This document shows, piece by piece, positions 11,338-24,953 of a DNA stretch of 64,000 bases. Each line of letters begins with the position of its first letter. Within the stretch, counting starts at the first letter, position 1. Below the pieces are notes generated by a model, which was not told the DNA's origin, made no database searches, and was given only the letters and a program-made list of their open reading frames with translations. The stretch is taken from NCBI GenBank assembly GCA_020081605.1, contig JAHREC010000018.1, positions 5,766,001-5,830,000 of the forward strand. Direction: 5' to 3'. Made by a program: the position numbers and the translations under genes. The DNA comes from Albifimbria verrucaria. Its lineage: Eukaryota; Ascomycota; Sordariomycetes; Hypocreales; Stachybotryaceae.

Positions 11338-12529
11338 CTGGTCGTCCGCTATGGTGGGTTAGGGGCCTTACGGCGGCGAGCGACGACAGGAAGAGGGTTT
11401 GCGTGTCAGCGGTCGCAGATGGCGGCGCAAGGACAAAACAAACGGTCCCAAGGCTCGCACCACTGCCGCAGGGTCAATCGCAGCGCGTCGTTTGATGAAA
11501 TTCGTCCAGCAAGTGATAGATATCGATGGATTCAGACAGCGTCAGCTAATCGACTGACGTCGGATATTGGAGCCTTGCGATAATGGAGCCTCCTCGTCTA
11601 GGCCAAGCTTGGACTGGCGATTCTCGGCTGGTGCAGGGGGTGAGCGGTTGGGGACGGTGTCACGTGATAATGGAGCTGGCATGTCAAGCCAAGGTTTATT
11701 ACCGGCATTGGAGCCACAATGGACGCCGCGCTCTTTCGTGGACAAGGAAGAGAATGGAAACGTTGAGGGGTAAACAGTCGCTTGTGGTAACAGAAAGAAA
11801 AAAAGAAAGACCAGAAAAGTCATGGTTTGTTCCCCATTGGCTTACACTGAGCGCAACATCCATACTTGCACAGTATTACATGGCTGTCACATTACCTCAT
11901 CAATCAACCACTCCTACAATACACTTCCTTCCAGCACCTTTATTTGCCGTCGTATAAATAAAACAAAACCACCATGCCTAGTCCCGTAGGCTGAAAAGCA
12001 AAAAGGAGAGAGAAGAAGAAAAAGCCAGAGCTTTCTCCTCATCTCCCCTCTTGCTCCCCTCTCCTCTTCCCCCTCCCCACTATATCAGCACAATCACAAC
12101 ACGTACTAACCCTGAGCTACTGATTTCCCCGTGCTAGATCTAGAACATGGTTACATCCGAGACAGCACCAACCGTGCCCGGCCTGCATGTACAGTCCAGA
12201 GACTCTTATTTAGCGCACGAGACGTTCCCCAGCCTACCCTGGCAAAGTGGGCAGGACGTCATACCTGTTCTGTATCTCCTAGTCTTTGGTGTAGCCTTTC
12301 GCGTTTCTTCGCCCGAGGCCTGACCGAATGGGGGATCCGTCGTATTGCTCTAGTAAATAAAGACTCATCTTGTGATCGGAGGTCCCCATTTGCTGAAAAT
12401 CAAAAAACGCGCCTTGTATAAGAGGGCATTGCGGCTCAACGTTTCGCTCGCATCTGCTCCTCACCACCAAGCCACCACCATACACATATCCATAAACGCT
12501 GCGGGGCCAAAGCTTGCATCGCCGTCGCC
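11338..12529. promoter_or_regulatory. Divergent intergenic region between ada2 and gal7
   Basis: A 1.2 kb head-to-head spacer between ada2 (-) and gal7 (+). No gene is supported. It has a purine-rich patch near 11780-11820 and a long pyrimidine-rich tract at about 12030-12080 (CCCCTCTTGCTCCCCTCTCC and onward), typical of fungal promoters just upstream of transcription starts. Short frames at 11542-11957 are shadows without domains. Confidence 0.5.
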
Positions 12530-13846
<1,317 letters not shown>

Positions 13847-14061
13847 GGGATGAGCTTATGAATAAAAAATGAAGAGTAAATTAAAAATAAATCTTAATTG
13901 TCGCCAAGGTTGCTAATGAGCATATTTACGTGAAAAAATACCCGTCTACTATTTTGTACTAGACTACACAGCACACATATACCCCTCCGTTTCACATGTG
14001 ATTGTCAGATGATACCCCAGATTCGAAGCGAAATGTCATATATTCCAGACAGCGCATTCGC

Positions 14062-14640
14062 TCAATTCACCGAGACGTAGTAGTCTCGAACCATGGGCAT
14101 CCAAATGAGGGCACAGGAAGCAAACGTGAATGGGAAGATCTGAGGCAGACCAAAACCCATGCTCTTGTAAACGAACAGCTCGCTACCGAAGTGACCCAGG
14201 GCAACGACGTAGGTCCAGATGGCCATGTCATAGACGGGGCCAATGTGCAGGTTGTAGGCGGCGTATATACGGACGATGCAGCTGATGATGGTCCAGGTGC
14301 CAAAGAGACGGCCGGCCAGAGGCGTCAACTGGTCCGTGGCGTTGGAGTCAGTGGCCTTGGCGGGGATGAGCTTATCGGCGGCATCGTCGGGGTTGAAGGT
14401 CGAGGTGGCGGGTCCCAGCTTAGGGTTACGAATGAAACGGCCGTTGTAGACACGGCGCGAGAAGTGCAGAGTGGTGTAGGCTTGGATCGAGTTGCCAATG
14501 GAGATGGCAGAGAGCTGGTTGCAGAACGGGGTGGTCAGCGGCGGGAACACGGAGGACAGGGGCAGCAGGAAAACCTACAACCAGCATGTAGTAAGGCAGG
14601 ATGCCCTTTGCGGGGGCAGCAGAGAAGAAATGGAGTCCAT
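14062..14640 (-). CDS. erg28: Ergosterol biosynthesis scaffold protein Erg28
   Basis: ER membrane protein that tethers the C-4 demethylation enzymes (Erg25, Erg26, Erg27) in ergosterol synthesis. Family hallmarks: NSIQAYTTLHFSRRVYNG, then LFGTWTIISCIVRIYAAYN and LGHFGSELFVYKSMGFG, with four membrane segments and about 145-165 residues in total. The first exon starts at 14640 (MDSISSLLPP). An intron of about 60 nt (donor GTAGGT near 14557, acceptor CAG near 14517) joins YYMLV to LSAISIGNS. A GGGGG run at 14612-14616 is one base short in the first exon; adding one base gives AKGILPYYMLV. Divergent from the 3-ketoacyl-CoA reductase gene, also an ER lipid enzyme. Confidence 0.92.
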
Positions 14641-15232
14641 GGCGAAAAGGAATTACACCAAGGCGGCAATGTCCGGAGTGCTTTGCTATGTTGACGTGGT
14701 GGCACTTTGGTTTGGTTCCTGATGCGCAGTGCAGTTCAAAATAAAGTGGTTCAGGGTTGAAGGCACGTACCGGGATGATTGTCTGATGGGTGGGTGGATA
14801 AAGGCAGAGCTTGGGCCAGCCCCTCCATGCCTTAGCAGCTCTTCGCAGATGGCCGTAGGGGTGGTGGCAGGTACGTACCTGCTATCCAGTACTGTACCGG
14901 TGCACTTTTTTGGTGGCCTTCTCAACAATCTGATGGCCGGGGTACCGCAGCCCAAAAATGCCACTAGCTCACAGCCCAAATTGTAGGTGCATACCGGTAG
15001 GTACCTCTGTGGCTACTGCCGTATTACAGTAGATATTAGGAGGGTCTGCCCTTTGTATGACGGAGAAGGAACAGCAGCCAGTGTAGCTAAGCAACGTCAA
15101 CTTATCAGACCAGGCATTCCATCAATTTATCTTCTCTTTTCCTTCTACAACCAACAACTTAATTCATCCCTTGCGCTCCCGGTTACCCACTTACTTCTTG
15201 CTGCACCATTGAGCCGGGACCGAACCTTCGCA
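14641..15232. promoter_or_regulatory. Bidirectional promoter with GGTACC-type palindromes
   Basis: A 592 bp spacer between two divergently transcribed ER lipid genes. It holds a perfect 16 bp palindrome at 14867-14882 (GCAGGTACGTACCTGC). Related GTACC/GGTACC sites occur near 14766, 14895, 14939 and 14995-15003, the last next to an ACCGGT hexamer. A pyrimidine-rich stretch precedes the ATG at 15233. No coding sequence is supported. The repeated sites suggest a shared regulator, but I cannot name it. Confidence 0.6.
14867..14882. repeat. Perfect 16 bp inverted repeat
   Basis: GCAGGTACGTACCTGC equals its own reverse complement. It sits about 240 bp from the erg28 start and 350 bp from the reductase start, so it could serve either gene as a dimeric factor site. 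Confidence 0.75.
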
Positions 15233-16292
15233 ATGGATGCATTCTTAAAGTATGTTCCGCAGCCCTTGCAGCTCATCCTGGCTGGAGCGGGCGCGCTCTA
15301 CCTCGGCTTCAAAACCGTGAGCTTTGTGCAGCTCATCCTCAGTGCCTTTGTCCTCAGCGGCACCAGCGTAAGTATCGTTGGCATTCTTCATCGAGCGCAA
15401 CCCCTGTAACTAACTATATTCTCTACGCAGCTCCGCAAGTACGGAAAGCCTGGCTCTTGGGTCGTCATCACCGGCGCCAGCGATGGCCTCGGCAAGGAAT
15501 ATGCCACCCAGCTCGCCGCCCAGGGCTTCAACCTCGTCCTCGTCTCCCGAACCCAGTCGAAGCTCGATGCCCTCGCCCAAGAGATCCAGTCCAAGTATGC
15601 CGCTAAGAAGATTCAGGTCAAGACGCTGGCCATGGACTTCTCCAAGAACAACGACTCCGACTACGAGAGATTGCAGAACCTTGTCCAGGATCTTGACGTC
15701 GCCATCCTGATCAACAACGTCGGCCAGAGCCACAGCATCCCTGTCCCTTCCTCGAGACTCCCAAGGAGGAGCTCGAGGAATCATCGCCATCAACTGCGTC
15801 GGTACTCTGAGGGCTACCCAGGCCATCGCCCCCGTCATGCAGAAGCGCAAGCAGAGCAGCCTTATCCTGACTATGGGCTCCTTCGGCGGCTGGACTCCTA
15901 CCCCTCTCCTGGCTACCTACTCTGGCAGCAAGGCTTTCCTCCAGCAGTGGAGCAACGCCCTCGCATGGGAGCTGTCCGACGACAACATCGACGTCCAGCT
16001 TGTTCTCAGCCATCTCGTTACTACCGGAATGAGCAAGATTCGCCACGCCAGCGTGATGGTTCCCAATGCTCGCAACTTTGTCAAGTCAGCTCTTGGAAAG
16101 GTTGGCCTGGGAGGCTTCCAGGCCGCTCCTTGCACCTACACGCCTTGGTGGTCGCACGCCTTCATGCTGTGGGTCATTGAGAACACTGTCGGTGTCAACA
16201 GCTGGATCACCATTGGCCAGAACAAGACCATGCATATCAACATCCGTAAGAGGGCTCTGCGCAAGCAAACCCGTGAGGCTAAGAACCAGTAA
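15233..16292 (+). CDS. ifa38: Very-long-chain 3-oxoacyl-CoA reductase (Ifa38/KAR type)
   Basis: ER-membrane short-chain dehydrogenase that performs the second step of very-long-chain fatty acid elongation (NADPH reduction of 3-ketoacyl-CoA). The N-terminus is a membrane anchor ([15 protein letters not shown]). One intron follows SGTS (about 15369-15430). The SDR core shows [10 protein letters not shown] (cofactor), [16 protein letters not shown] with the catalytic Ser and YSGSKAF (YxxxK). The C-terminus is basic ([18 protein letters not shown]), as expected for a cytosol-facing ER tail. Two one-base losses near 15745-15750 and 15777 shift the frame between HSIPVP and IIAINCVG; restoring them gives [12 protein letters not shown]. 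The pairing with erg28 fits an ER lipid role. Confidence 0.9.
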
Positions 16293-16989
16293 ATGACGGA
16301 CATGGATTCCGTTGAAACTACGACCTGGTAGGTATGCCAGGCACACCACAATGAAAAATGGGGGTCTATGGAAGGGGAGTTGGGCTAGGTTGGGTTCTGC
16401 AATGATACAGACTTTGATAGCTACTTTATCTGCAAGGCGGATTGGAAGGGATTCGGCAGACCAAGCGATTGCGATTTCAATAGGTGTAAAATAGCTTTCC
16501 ACGTCATTCTACATGTCGCAGCGAAATTGTGCTCCCAATTGAATGCTTTTTTTTTTGGTTTCAGTGGAAGATTCGAAATTATTTTGGTGCCTGTATCTAC
16601 TAAGACCAAGGTATCTTATCAGGTACCTGTCGGTGACGATATTGGCCAGCCAGTCACGCACCCATTCGGGCTTAGCGCCTGTACCTCCAATCGCGAAAAA
16701 CCCAAAGTTTATCCAGCCATCTCAAGCTCTTGATCACGTCTCTCTATTGTTTGTCAGAATCCACCGGTCATCAGCACCCACGCTGCCTCCCGCGAACATT
16801 GTGAGGAGCTTCCGACTATACAGCTGCGCGCGGAGCTTCAGCATTGCAGCACGGCGACTCAGACCTCCTTGCGCACGCAAACAGCTGGGGCGCGCGACCG
16901 TATGGTGTCAACGGTGACCGAGCTTTCATCGCAGCACTGGTGAGAGAGAAAGAAGCTGCCCGCCCTCCGATTCCCGCCTCGCACCGACA
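16293..16989. other. Intergenic, with a CAGGTACCTG palindrome
   Basis: Spacer between the reductase and the nucleoporin gene. It contains a 10 bp palindrome CAGGTACCTG at 16620-16629, related to the site in the erg28 promoter. Overlapping frames here have no domains. The 3' part is the nucleoporin promoter and leader. Confidence 0.5.
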
Positions 16990-19900
16990 ATGTCCTTCGC
17001 GCCCGTAACGCCCGCTCGCCCGGTTCCCGGCTCCTACGTGAACACGCCTGGGCCCGCGCCTAGGTTTGCCCCTGGCCAGGATCCCGTGCGACGGCAGCTG
17101 TTTCCCAGCTCGGACGCGGCCCAGAACACTGCTGTTGCGGCCCAGCAGAACCCTCCTCCTGCTGCTCCCCAGACAAACGCGGTGGCCGCTGTTCCCGGGG
17201 CCAGCGTCTTGCCGACCAGGGCTGTGGAGGATGTTCCTCCAGTGGTCAAGGCCGCAAAGGCCATCAATGCCTTCCTTCAGTTGGACGAGAACTTTGTTGG
17301 CCTAGACAACTATTGTGGACGTAAGAACTAATCTCAGACAATCAAGAATGTTGAAAGCGCGGACTAACGTGATCAGGCGGTGCTTCGACGGACTACGATG
17401 TCCACGCTACCGATTCCGCCTGGGCTCCCTTCCACAAGACCCAGATGTACCCGATTCCCAACCAAGTCTTCGACCACTACAATGCTGGAGAATTGCAGAC
17501 CCTCATGGGTCTTTTCGCAGAGATCAACCATGCTTGGGTCGTCATTGACAACTCGCTCTTCCTCTGGGACTACACACAACCCGACGCTGAGCTGATTGGT
17601 TTCGAAGACCAACCACACACGATTCATGCTGTTGCCCTCGTGGCCCCCAAACCCGGCATCTTTGTCAACACTATTACGCACATTCTCGTCGTGGCTACGT
17701 CGTCGGATATGATCCTGCTCGGAGTGTCCACTACTGACACCCCGGCTGGTACGAAGGCCGTCACGCTATATCAGACAAAGATGACCCTGCCTCTGCGCGG
17801 CACCGACGTTCGCATTATTACCGGATCGGCTGACGGACGCATTTTCTTTGGAGGCAGCAGCGATGTTGACATCCACGAGCTGTACTATCAGTCCGAGGAG
17901 AAGTGGTTCTCAAATCGATGCGGCAAGATCAACCATACCAACCCGGGTTGGTCATCTGTCGTGACGCTCCAGTCAGGATTCTGGTCTCAAAAGGCACCCG
18001 AGCATCTGGTGGATATGGTCATTGACGATTCAAGAAAACTGGTTTACACGCTCTCGAGCAAGTCAACCATCCGAACTTACCACATGGATGCGCCTGATCG
18101 GTTGACAAAGGTGATTGAGAAGGAGAAGGAGCACTGTCTTCGAGACATTGCTCACATGATCAGCCAGTCCCGCTTGCTGGACGACCGAATGACAATCATC
18201 GCCATCAGCCCCGTCTCCAAGGATGAGGCCTCGAAGCTTCATCTCATGGCCCTCACCGACTCTGGGTGCAGGTTGTTCTTCAGCGCAACCAGCGCCTCGT
18301 CATACCTGTATGGCTCCAAATCAAACTTGGCACCACAGAGCATGCAGGTTCAGCTGGTCAAGTTTCCTCCCAGCGCAAACCCGCGCCAGGGTGAGAGCGA
18401 TCACTTCCTAGATCTCGATTCCACAATGCTCCAGGTCAGCAGACATGGCGCGCGTTTCCCTCCCGGATTCTTCCTCGACTTTGTCAGCAAGGGAGCTGAT
18501 AGCGACAGCCTCTTCGCTGCTGGCCCCGACACTGGCCGGATAAAGCACACTTCGCACACTGCGTTAACTACTCCCAACAAATTCTACGAGAACGCTACTT
18601 GGATCGAGCTTGGCAGCCGCGCTGAAGCTGTCGGCCTGATAACTAAGCCCTTTTCTGCCGCTCCTTCACCGCTAGGTTTCGGCAATGAGCTGGCTGTTCA
18701 GTTCGATGAGCCGTCTAGTGAATTCGCCATTCTCACAAACACTGGCGTTCACGTTGTTCGCAGACGCAGACTCGTCGACATATTTGCATCTGCGATTCGA
18801 AGTGCGGCTGGCGATGAAGGCTATGACATTCTGTGCCGTCGCCTGATCCAGCTGTATGGTCGTGTGGAAACTGTCTCAACTGCGCTTGCTGTTGCTTGTG
18901 GACATGGTGGTGATGCGGCTCCGGGTACCGCACGCGCGGTTGACCAAGCTACAGAGGACCGAGCTAGAGCCGTATTTGTTGATTTCGGTGGCCAGCCTAC
19001 ACTGGCGGAAACTGATGGAAGATCTTTGACAACAGAGTCTGTCAAGCTGTCTTCGCGACACGATGCGCTAGCAATGTACTTGGCGCGTTTGGTTCGCAAG
19101 CTTTGGAAGGTTGCCGTCATCCGACCAGGCGTCTCGCCCATTGGTGGCCTGACCATCGACTCTACCGTTCCGCTAGCGAAGCTCAGTGCAGTTCAAGAAA
19201 GCTTGGAGCGTTTAAGACGATTCTTGGATGCTAACAGGGGCCTCATTCAAGGTCTCTCCGGCCCATCTGACCTCCAGCGTGTTTCCAGCAGGCAAGAGGA
19301 AGTAGCCCTGCAGGCCGAGCACCAAGCTCTGCATGCTCTACAGAAGCTGATGGAGAACATATCGGAAGGCATTTCTTTCGTCCTGATGCTGTTTGATGAG
19401 CGAGTGGCTGATATCTATACCAAGTTGGATGATTTGGCGCGCCAACAACTAAAGGAGTTGACGTATGAGAGGCTATTTTCTCAGACTGAGGGCAGAGACC
19501 TCGCAAAGGTGTTGGTGAAGGCGATTGTTAACCGCAACATCGAGAGCGGCACGAACGTCGAGACTGTTGCCGATGCTCTCCGCAGACGATGTGGCAGCTT
19601 CTGTAGCCCCGACGACGTTGTCATTTTCAAGGCTCAGGAGCAACTTAAGAGGGCTTCGGAGCAGCCCTCAATACCAACCAGTCACGGACACTACTACATG
19701 AGAGCTTGCGACTCTTTGAAAAGGTGGCCGGCAGCCTCACTTCGGCCAACCTGCAAGCGCCGTTGCCCAGTATGTTGAGCTCAGATACTACGCAGGCGCC
19801 ATCCAGCTCTGTCTGGTCGTCGCTCGTGAGAAGGACCGAGGCAACACTGCCCTCACATGGGTCAATGACGGCAAGCCAGAGGGTGACCCCGAGCCAAGGC

Positions 19901-21272
19901 CTTTGACAGTCGCAAGGATTGCTACACTTTGATTCATGAGATCCTAGCGCACCTCGATGCGGCATCAAGCACTGAGCCAGAAATGGTTGGCGGAAAGTTG
20001 ACCCTCATGGCAACCAAGAGGCTCGAGGCCTACGACGTGGTGAACAGCTCAGACGACGAGGTATTCCACTTCGATCTTTATGAGTGGTACATCCAAAAGG
20101 GATGGACCGATCGAATCCTAGCCATCGACTCTCCTCACGTTATTACTTTCCTTCAGCGCCTCGCTGGCACAAACGTGGAGCATGCCGATTTGCTGTGCCG
20201 CTTCTACACAAACCGCAGCCAGTTCTTTGACGCTGCCGAGGTCCAGGCTGAGCTGGCTGAGTCGGATTTCAAGCTGGGCATCAAGGACCGCATCAAGCTG
20301 CTCAGTCTTGCCAAGGCCAATGCCAACGTCACCACCATCGGCGTCAGTCGGCAACAGCAGCAGATTCTCAACCACCGGGCCACGGAGCTGCTCGACATCG
20401 CCCATATTCAAGACGATCTTCTGGAGCGATTGCTAGTGGATGAGCGTATCGACCCCGTTAGGAAGGATGAGATCACGCAGGTCCTCGATGGAAAAATTGC
20501 AGACCTCTCAGTGGTAAGTTGATACATGTTCAATATGGGACTAATGAGGCTAACTTTGCGGCAGCTCTTCAACGACTATGCTGATCAAGCAGGCTACTAC
20601 GATCTGTGCCTGCTGATCTACCACATTGCGGATTTCCGTAACGCAACCACGATCAGCGCCACTTGGGGCAACCTCATTCGCCAGACCCACGACGAAGTCA
20701 TGGCAAAGCTGGAGAGTGAGGAGTTCGACATTGCCAGTGTTCCCATGCCTTACGAGGTTCTCTCCACCAGGATCCAGAACATTGCTCATCAGACGTCTCT
20801 TGACAGCTTTGTCTTCCCGATCCAGACGCTCCTGCCCCAGCTGTGCCGCTATGCAGTTGCTGAAAAACAGGATGCGAACATCAACGCAGATGCTACGTGG
20901 CCAGTGCAGCTCTTCCTTCGACTTGGAGTGAATCACGACATGATTGTCCGGGTGCTCGAGAATATCTTCGACACGCAAGACTATGGCTTCAGCGGCAACA
21001 CCCGCAACCGCGTCATCGAGCTCATCGTATACGTGGTCAATGACTGGCTTGCTGATGTGCGACGACGTGGCGGTGCCGGCAAGAGCGGTTCCATTGGACC
21101 CTCTATCGGTGAACTGCTCGCGCGTTGCGAGACTGCCATGCCAGCGGCTGGATACGGCAGCAACCCCGGTGGAGGCGAGCTGGCTGATATCCGAAGGGTG
21201 CTGAGGACGCTGCGCAGAGACATTGCAGGGCTGATCGAACGGGTTCCGACGGGCAGCCTTCGGTTCATGTGA
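16990..21272 (+). CDS. nup170: Inner-ring nucleoporin Nup170/Nup155
   Basis: Large scaffold nucleoporin of the nuclear pore inner ring, also membrane-anchoring. About 1390 residues, the usual length. The N-terminus is Pro/Ala-rich (MSFAPVTPARPVPG), then the Nucleoporin_N beta-propeller (QMYPIPNQVFDHYNAGELQ, FLWDYTQPDAELIGFEDQ, VVATSSDMILLGV, DGRIFFGG) and the C-terminal alpha-solenoid (FHFDLYEWYIQKGW, RIKLLSLAKANAN, VEHADLLCRFYTNRSQFFDAA). Introns: 17321-17376 and 20514-20564, the latter with a GCTAAC branch site. Exon 2 is open for 2.3 kb, then one-base losses near 19670, 19755 and 19890 shift the frame. Restoring them gives QSRTLLHESLRLFEKVAGSL and AKAFDSRKDCYTLIHEIL without gaps. The C-terminus ends GSLRFM. 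Confidence 0.94.
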
Positions 21273-22017
21273 AGTGGCCTCTCTTCTTTGCTACTAGATT
21301 CATGTTCAAGAGAAACGGCCCTACGGCGGGCATAAAACGGTTGTTGAACGGCGCCAATTGGGGATCCAAGGGAGGGGTTATTTCTTGTTGTACAAGTCCA
21401 GAAATACATCTTTGTCGTTGTTGTATAAATTTGCTGGGGGCTTTTTAGGTTATGGCTGCATAATGAAAGAAGATGAAAACAGAGCATTGTAAATGGGTTT
21501 GTGCTTCGGTGCATGTGAGATGTCGTGACAAAAATACTTCGTAGATTTAACTGCAGACTAACGATGCTAGATACACGAAGCAGCTTGCCATTATGAAAGA
21601 TTGGTTTTTATTCGATCATGCAAGGATAGTTTTCTATTGCACATGAGGTGGTATGCGGTTGGTGTTGTGATGCTGGCAAATCACAGTCCGGCAAGTTGTG
21701 GTGAAAGTCTCCGAAATGCCAAATGCGGTAATCGCCCAAAATCGTCGTATCTGCCAAGACCACCCGGTAACTTTCGCTATGGACAATAGAAGCCAGAAGC
21801 ATGAGAAAAGTAAAATAAATGACGTCGCAAGTAAAAATTCAACCAGGGATAGTATTATAAATCCAAATCATGGATCTACAGTGTATTCTGTAACATTGTG
21901 AGCAGGTATTAGCAATGCCTCAGCTACTCGGCGGCGACATTTCGGAGACATTTCACTTATATATCATGAGTGTATAGTCCAGTGTGTTGGTAGCAGAACA
22001 ACAAGCAAACCAATTCT
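21273..22017. other. Intergenic
   Basis: 3' region of the nucleoporin gene and promoter of the next gene. Short frames on both strands are shadows; nothing else is recognised. Confidence 0.5.
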
Positions 22018-23114
22018 ATGATCAATCTTCGACCAGTTTCAGTTCTACTTAGGAGAAATCGGATAGTTCCTCTTACTTTTAGAAAAATGTCGGCCAACAA
22101 CGTCTCTGAGGCCAGTCGCAATCTGAAGGACACCTTCCAGAGTGTCGGACAGCCTTCGTCCAGCTTCGCGGATGATCTGATCTATATCAGTCAAACCAAG
22201 ATGGGTCTCTTGGCAAACCCTATTTTGGAACAAGCCGGCATCACTAAGGAGACAAAGGAGCCCATTGCCCTGTTGGATAATTGCTGTGGCTCTGGCGTCT
22301 TGCGGCAAGAGGTGGACAAGACGCTGAGCAAGGATGTGCTTGAGAAGAGCACATTTGTCTGTGCGGACAATTCAGCGGGTATGATTGATGTCGTGAAGTC
22401 TAGGATCCAAAATGAAGGTTGGATCAATACGGAGGTGAAAGTTGTCGACGCTGCGGTTAGTGGTGATAATGCTCATTTAGCATTCGGCTTGCAGTTGGGC
22501 TAACTTGTAATTCAGAACACTGGACTGCCGGATGATTCATTCACACATGTTATCGTTTGCCTGGGACTTCACATCACACCTGACCCAGCTGCTGTACTCA
22601 ATGGTAAGCCGACCACCAAGATGCCAAGCAACATGACCTGGTGCTAACATAGCCACGCAGATGGCAAGCGTATTCTCAAGCCTGGTGGTGTCTTCGCCAG
22701 CACCACCTTCCACAGTGACAACAGAAACATGTTCTGGGGCCCGGACACGCGCGATGCCTTTGCCTCGTTCCCCTTCGAGGCGCCTTTCCCAACCAACTTT
22801 CCGCTGCAGATGCATGATGTTGGCGACTGGTCGAGCCCAGCGTGGGTGAAGAGCTTCTTCGAAGAGCAGGGCCTGCGGGACGTCGAAGTGCGCGAGGTGT
22901 TGGGCACGGTGCACGTTGAGAACGCGGCGGATTATATCAAGACGTTCAGCATCATGCTGCCATGGCTGATAAAGACGTGGTGGAGCGAGGAGACGAGGGC
23001 GCAGCATCCATTGGAGGAGGTGAAGGAATTGATGAGGGCGTTTTTGGAGAAGAAGTATGAAGGGAAGGGTGGGATTTGCAGTTCAAGACGATTAATGCGT
23101 CGGGGCGTGTGTGA
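22018..23114 (+). CDS. Class I SAM-dependent methyltransferase (UbiE/Coq5-like fold)
   Basis: Predicted small-molecule methyltransferase; the substrate is unknown. Motif I is IALLDNCCGSGVL, with an acidic residue in FVCADNSAGMID (motif II), DDSFTHVIVCLGLH (motif post-II) and GKRILKPGGVFASTTF (motif III). Two starts are possible: 22018 (MINLRPVSVLLRRNR, basic, could be a mitochondrial presequence) and 22087 (MSANNVSEASRNL). Introns lie at about 22455-22515 and 22603-22659. A one-base loss in GGG runs at 23067-23073 replaces the natural end; restored, it reads WDLQFKTINASGRV with a stop at 23112-23114. About 310 residues. Similar fungal proteins occur both in secondary-metabolite clusters and alone; no cluster partners are seen here. 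Confidence 0.82.
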
Positions 23115-23811
23115 TGCTGGTTCGTGTAAGTGAAGGCTGGGCTTTGTATGGAAGCAAAATACAGCCAAGGGTAGTTTACATCTGAGGTACAGACGGTGTA
23201 CAAAGATCATCGAATTGTTTTAACTAATTGCTGATATGGAATAAGACTGATTAATATTAAAGTCTCCTTTTACTATTGCGAGGAAGTGAAGTAGGATGTT
23301 TCTCAATACCCAATGAGTTGCGTTGAGTACCTTAGGTGGCTGTATAGCGTGTATTAAATAAGGTACAGACCAACAAGGTATGTCTCTGTTCTAATTGCTA
23401 AAGAGATACACGCCTAATAATGTTTATTTTTCTTAAACATGAGGCCGAAGGAAAAAGTAACTCTTGAACAACGCTCCTTTACTTAGATGAGCAAACCCTT
23501 TACTTGGAAATGTCATTCACGAGGCAAGACAGATACAATTGATAAAGCGGCCTGGATCCCCTCTACCTGGTTGCAGGGTAACCCAAGTGCTGCATGCAAA
23601 CAGGGTCCACCGAACAGCGCACATGCAGACCCCTTGCTGACACGTGATTCGCTACAACATGCAAGCTCCCAAGGTGGCATCTTGACGGATCGCGATACCA
23701 AGAACAGAGGATCCCGGTCGAATGAAGCCATGCGTTGAGTGAGAGCGTTGCCAGGGACGTACTGGCATACCATATTCTTACCAAACACCACCGCATCCCC
23801 GAACCACCGCC
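23115..23811. other. Intergenic
   Basis: No gene supported. AT-rich 23200-23480 with TACCTTAGG and GGTAC-like hexamers near 23327-23380. The part next to 23812 is the promoter of the membrane protein gene. Confidence 0.45.
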
Positions 23812-24750
23812 ATGTTCGCCTTCACTGCTCTCCTGGGCTTGAGCGCCCTTGCGGGCTTCGCATCGGCTGCCCATGAGGATGGCTTGCCGTCGTATCAGTA
23901 CGGCGCGCCAATTCATGTCGAGTGCATGAACCGCAGCTCGTGAGTGTTTGGGTCTATTTGCGGCGTATTCATCTGATTCATTGCGCTAACGAGACCGTGG
24001 ACAGAGAAACCGGCGAGCATGTCGAGAACGCCCAGCACGAGCTGCAGTGGATTCCGTTCCCCGTATGCAAAGAGACCAACAAGCCCCTTGAATTCCACTA
24101 CGGCACCGAGGGCGAGGTCAACTGCACGATTCCATTCATCAGCGATCCCTTCTTCCACCTCCTCGAATTCTATGTTCACAGCGACGCCCCTTGTCCTGCC
24201 GGCTGCCCGCGCGTCCGCCCATCCACAGCGAAGTCATCGGCGAGAAAGTACCCGAGCAAGAATACATCCCGCTCGTCTTTGCGCTGGCTGGCACGCTGCA
24301 GCTGAGCCATATGCACATCAGCACGCACCTCAATGTGCTGCTGCACAGCACGCCGAAGCACCACAACCGTCCTCACGACAGCGGTGTCCTCGACTCGGGC
24401 ATCGCATACAGCACGAGCCCCTGAGCCACATGGCCGGCTCCTACACTCGCAAGCTCGTCATTGGTGACCCGCTGCCGTTGAGCTTCTCCGTGCGCTGGTT
24501 CCCGACGCCGGCGCTGCCCAAGACGGAGGGCAAGGTGGAGTGGCAGGGGCTGGGCGGCCACATCTACGCGAGCACTGTCTTCTACAGTCTGGTGTCGTTC
24601 ATCGCCGGCTTGCTCGTCGCCGGCATGTACACCATGGGAGTGATCCTGCCTAAGAGGCTGAAGGGGAGGAGCATGGGCGGTGCGACGCCGCTGGGCTACG
24701 GCATGAACGGAGTTGGAAACGGCTGGGGATACTCCAAGAGAAAGGACTAG
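23812..24750 (+). CDS. Conserved type I membrane protein of unknown function
   Basis: Starts with a clear signal peptide (MFAFTALLGLSALAGFASA), has an extracytoplasmic part with N-glycosylation-type sites (MNRSS, VNCTI) and paired Cys, and a single transmembrane segment near the C-terminus (VFYSLVSFIAGLLVAGMYTM) followed by a basic tail ending YSKRKD. One intron splits NRSS from ETGEHVENA (about 23939-24003). One-base losses near 24187 and 24418 (CCCC runs) shift the frame; bridging gives CRLPARPPIHSEVIGEKV and LSHMAGSYTRKLVIG. About 285 residues. I do not recognise a domain. The Lys-rich tail could act in ER or Golgi retrieval. Confidence 0.75.
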
Positions 24751-24953
24751 CCCTCCCGGCTCTGCAGTTTGCACATCGGGAAGTTGGCAGCAGCGGCTTC
24801 CGGCGTTTCAGGGCTTGTAAAAGGACACGGAGTTGGGCGATGTTGCGATGCTAGAGCCCTTGCGGCCTTATGACTTGTTCTTATTTTTACAATTCATGTA
24901 ATTGTACACTAGATTGGCGACCTCCGCAGCAGCATGTTCAAGATATGTACTCA

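Noticed and set aside
14002..14694. 230-codon plus frame opposite erg28.
   Set aside because: The minus strand encodes an unmistakable Erg28; the plus frame has no motif.
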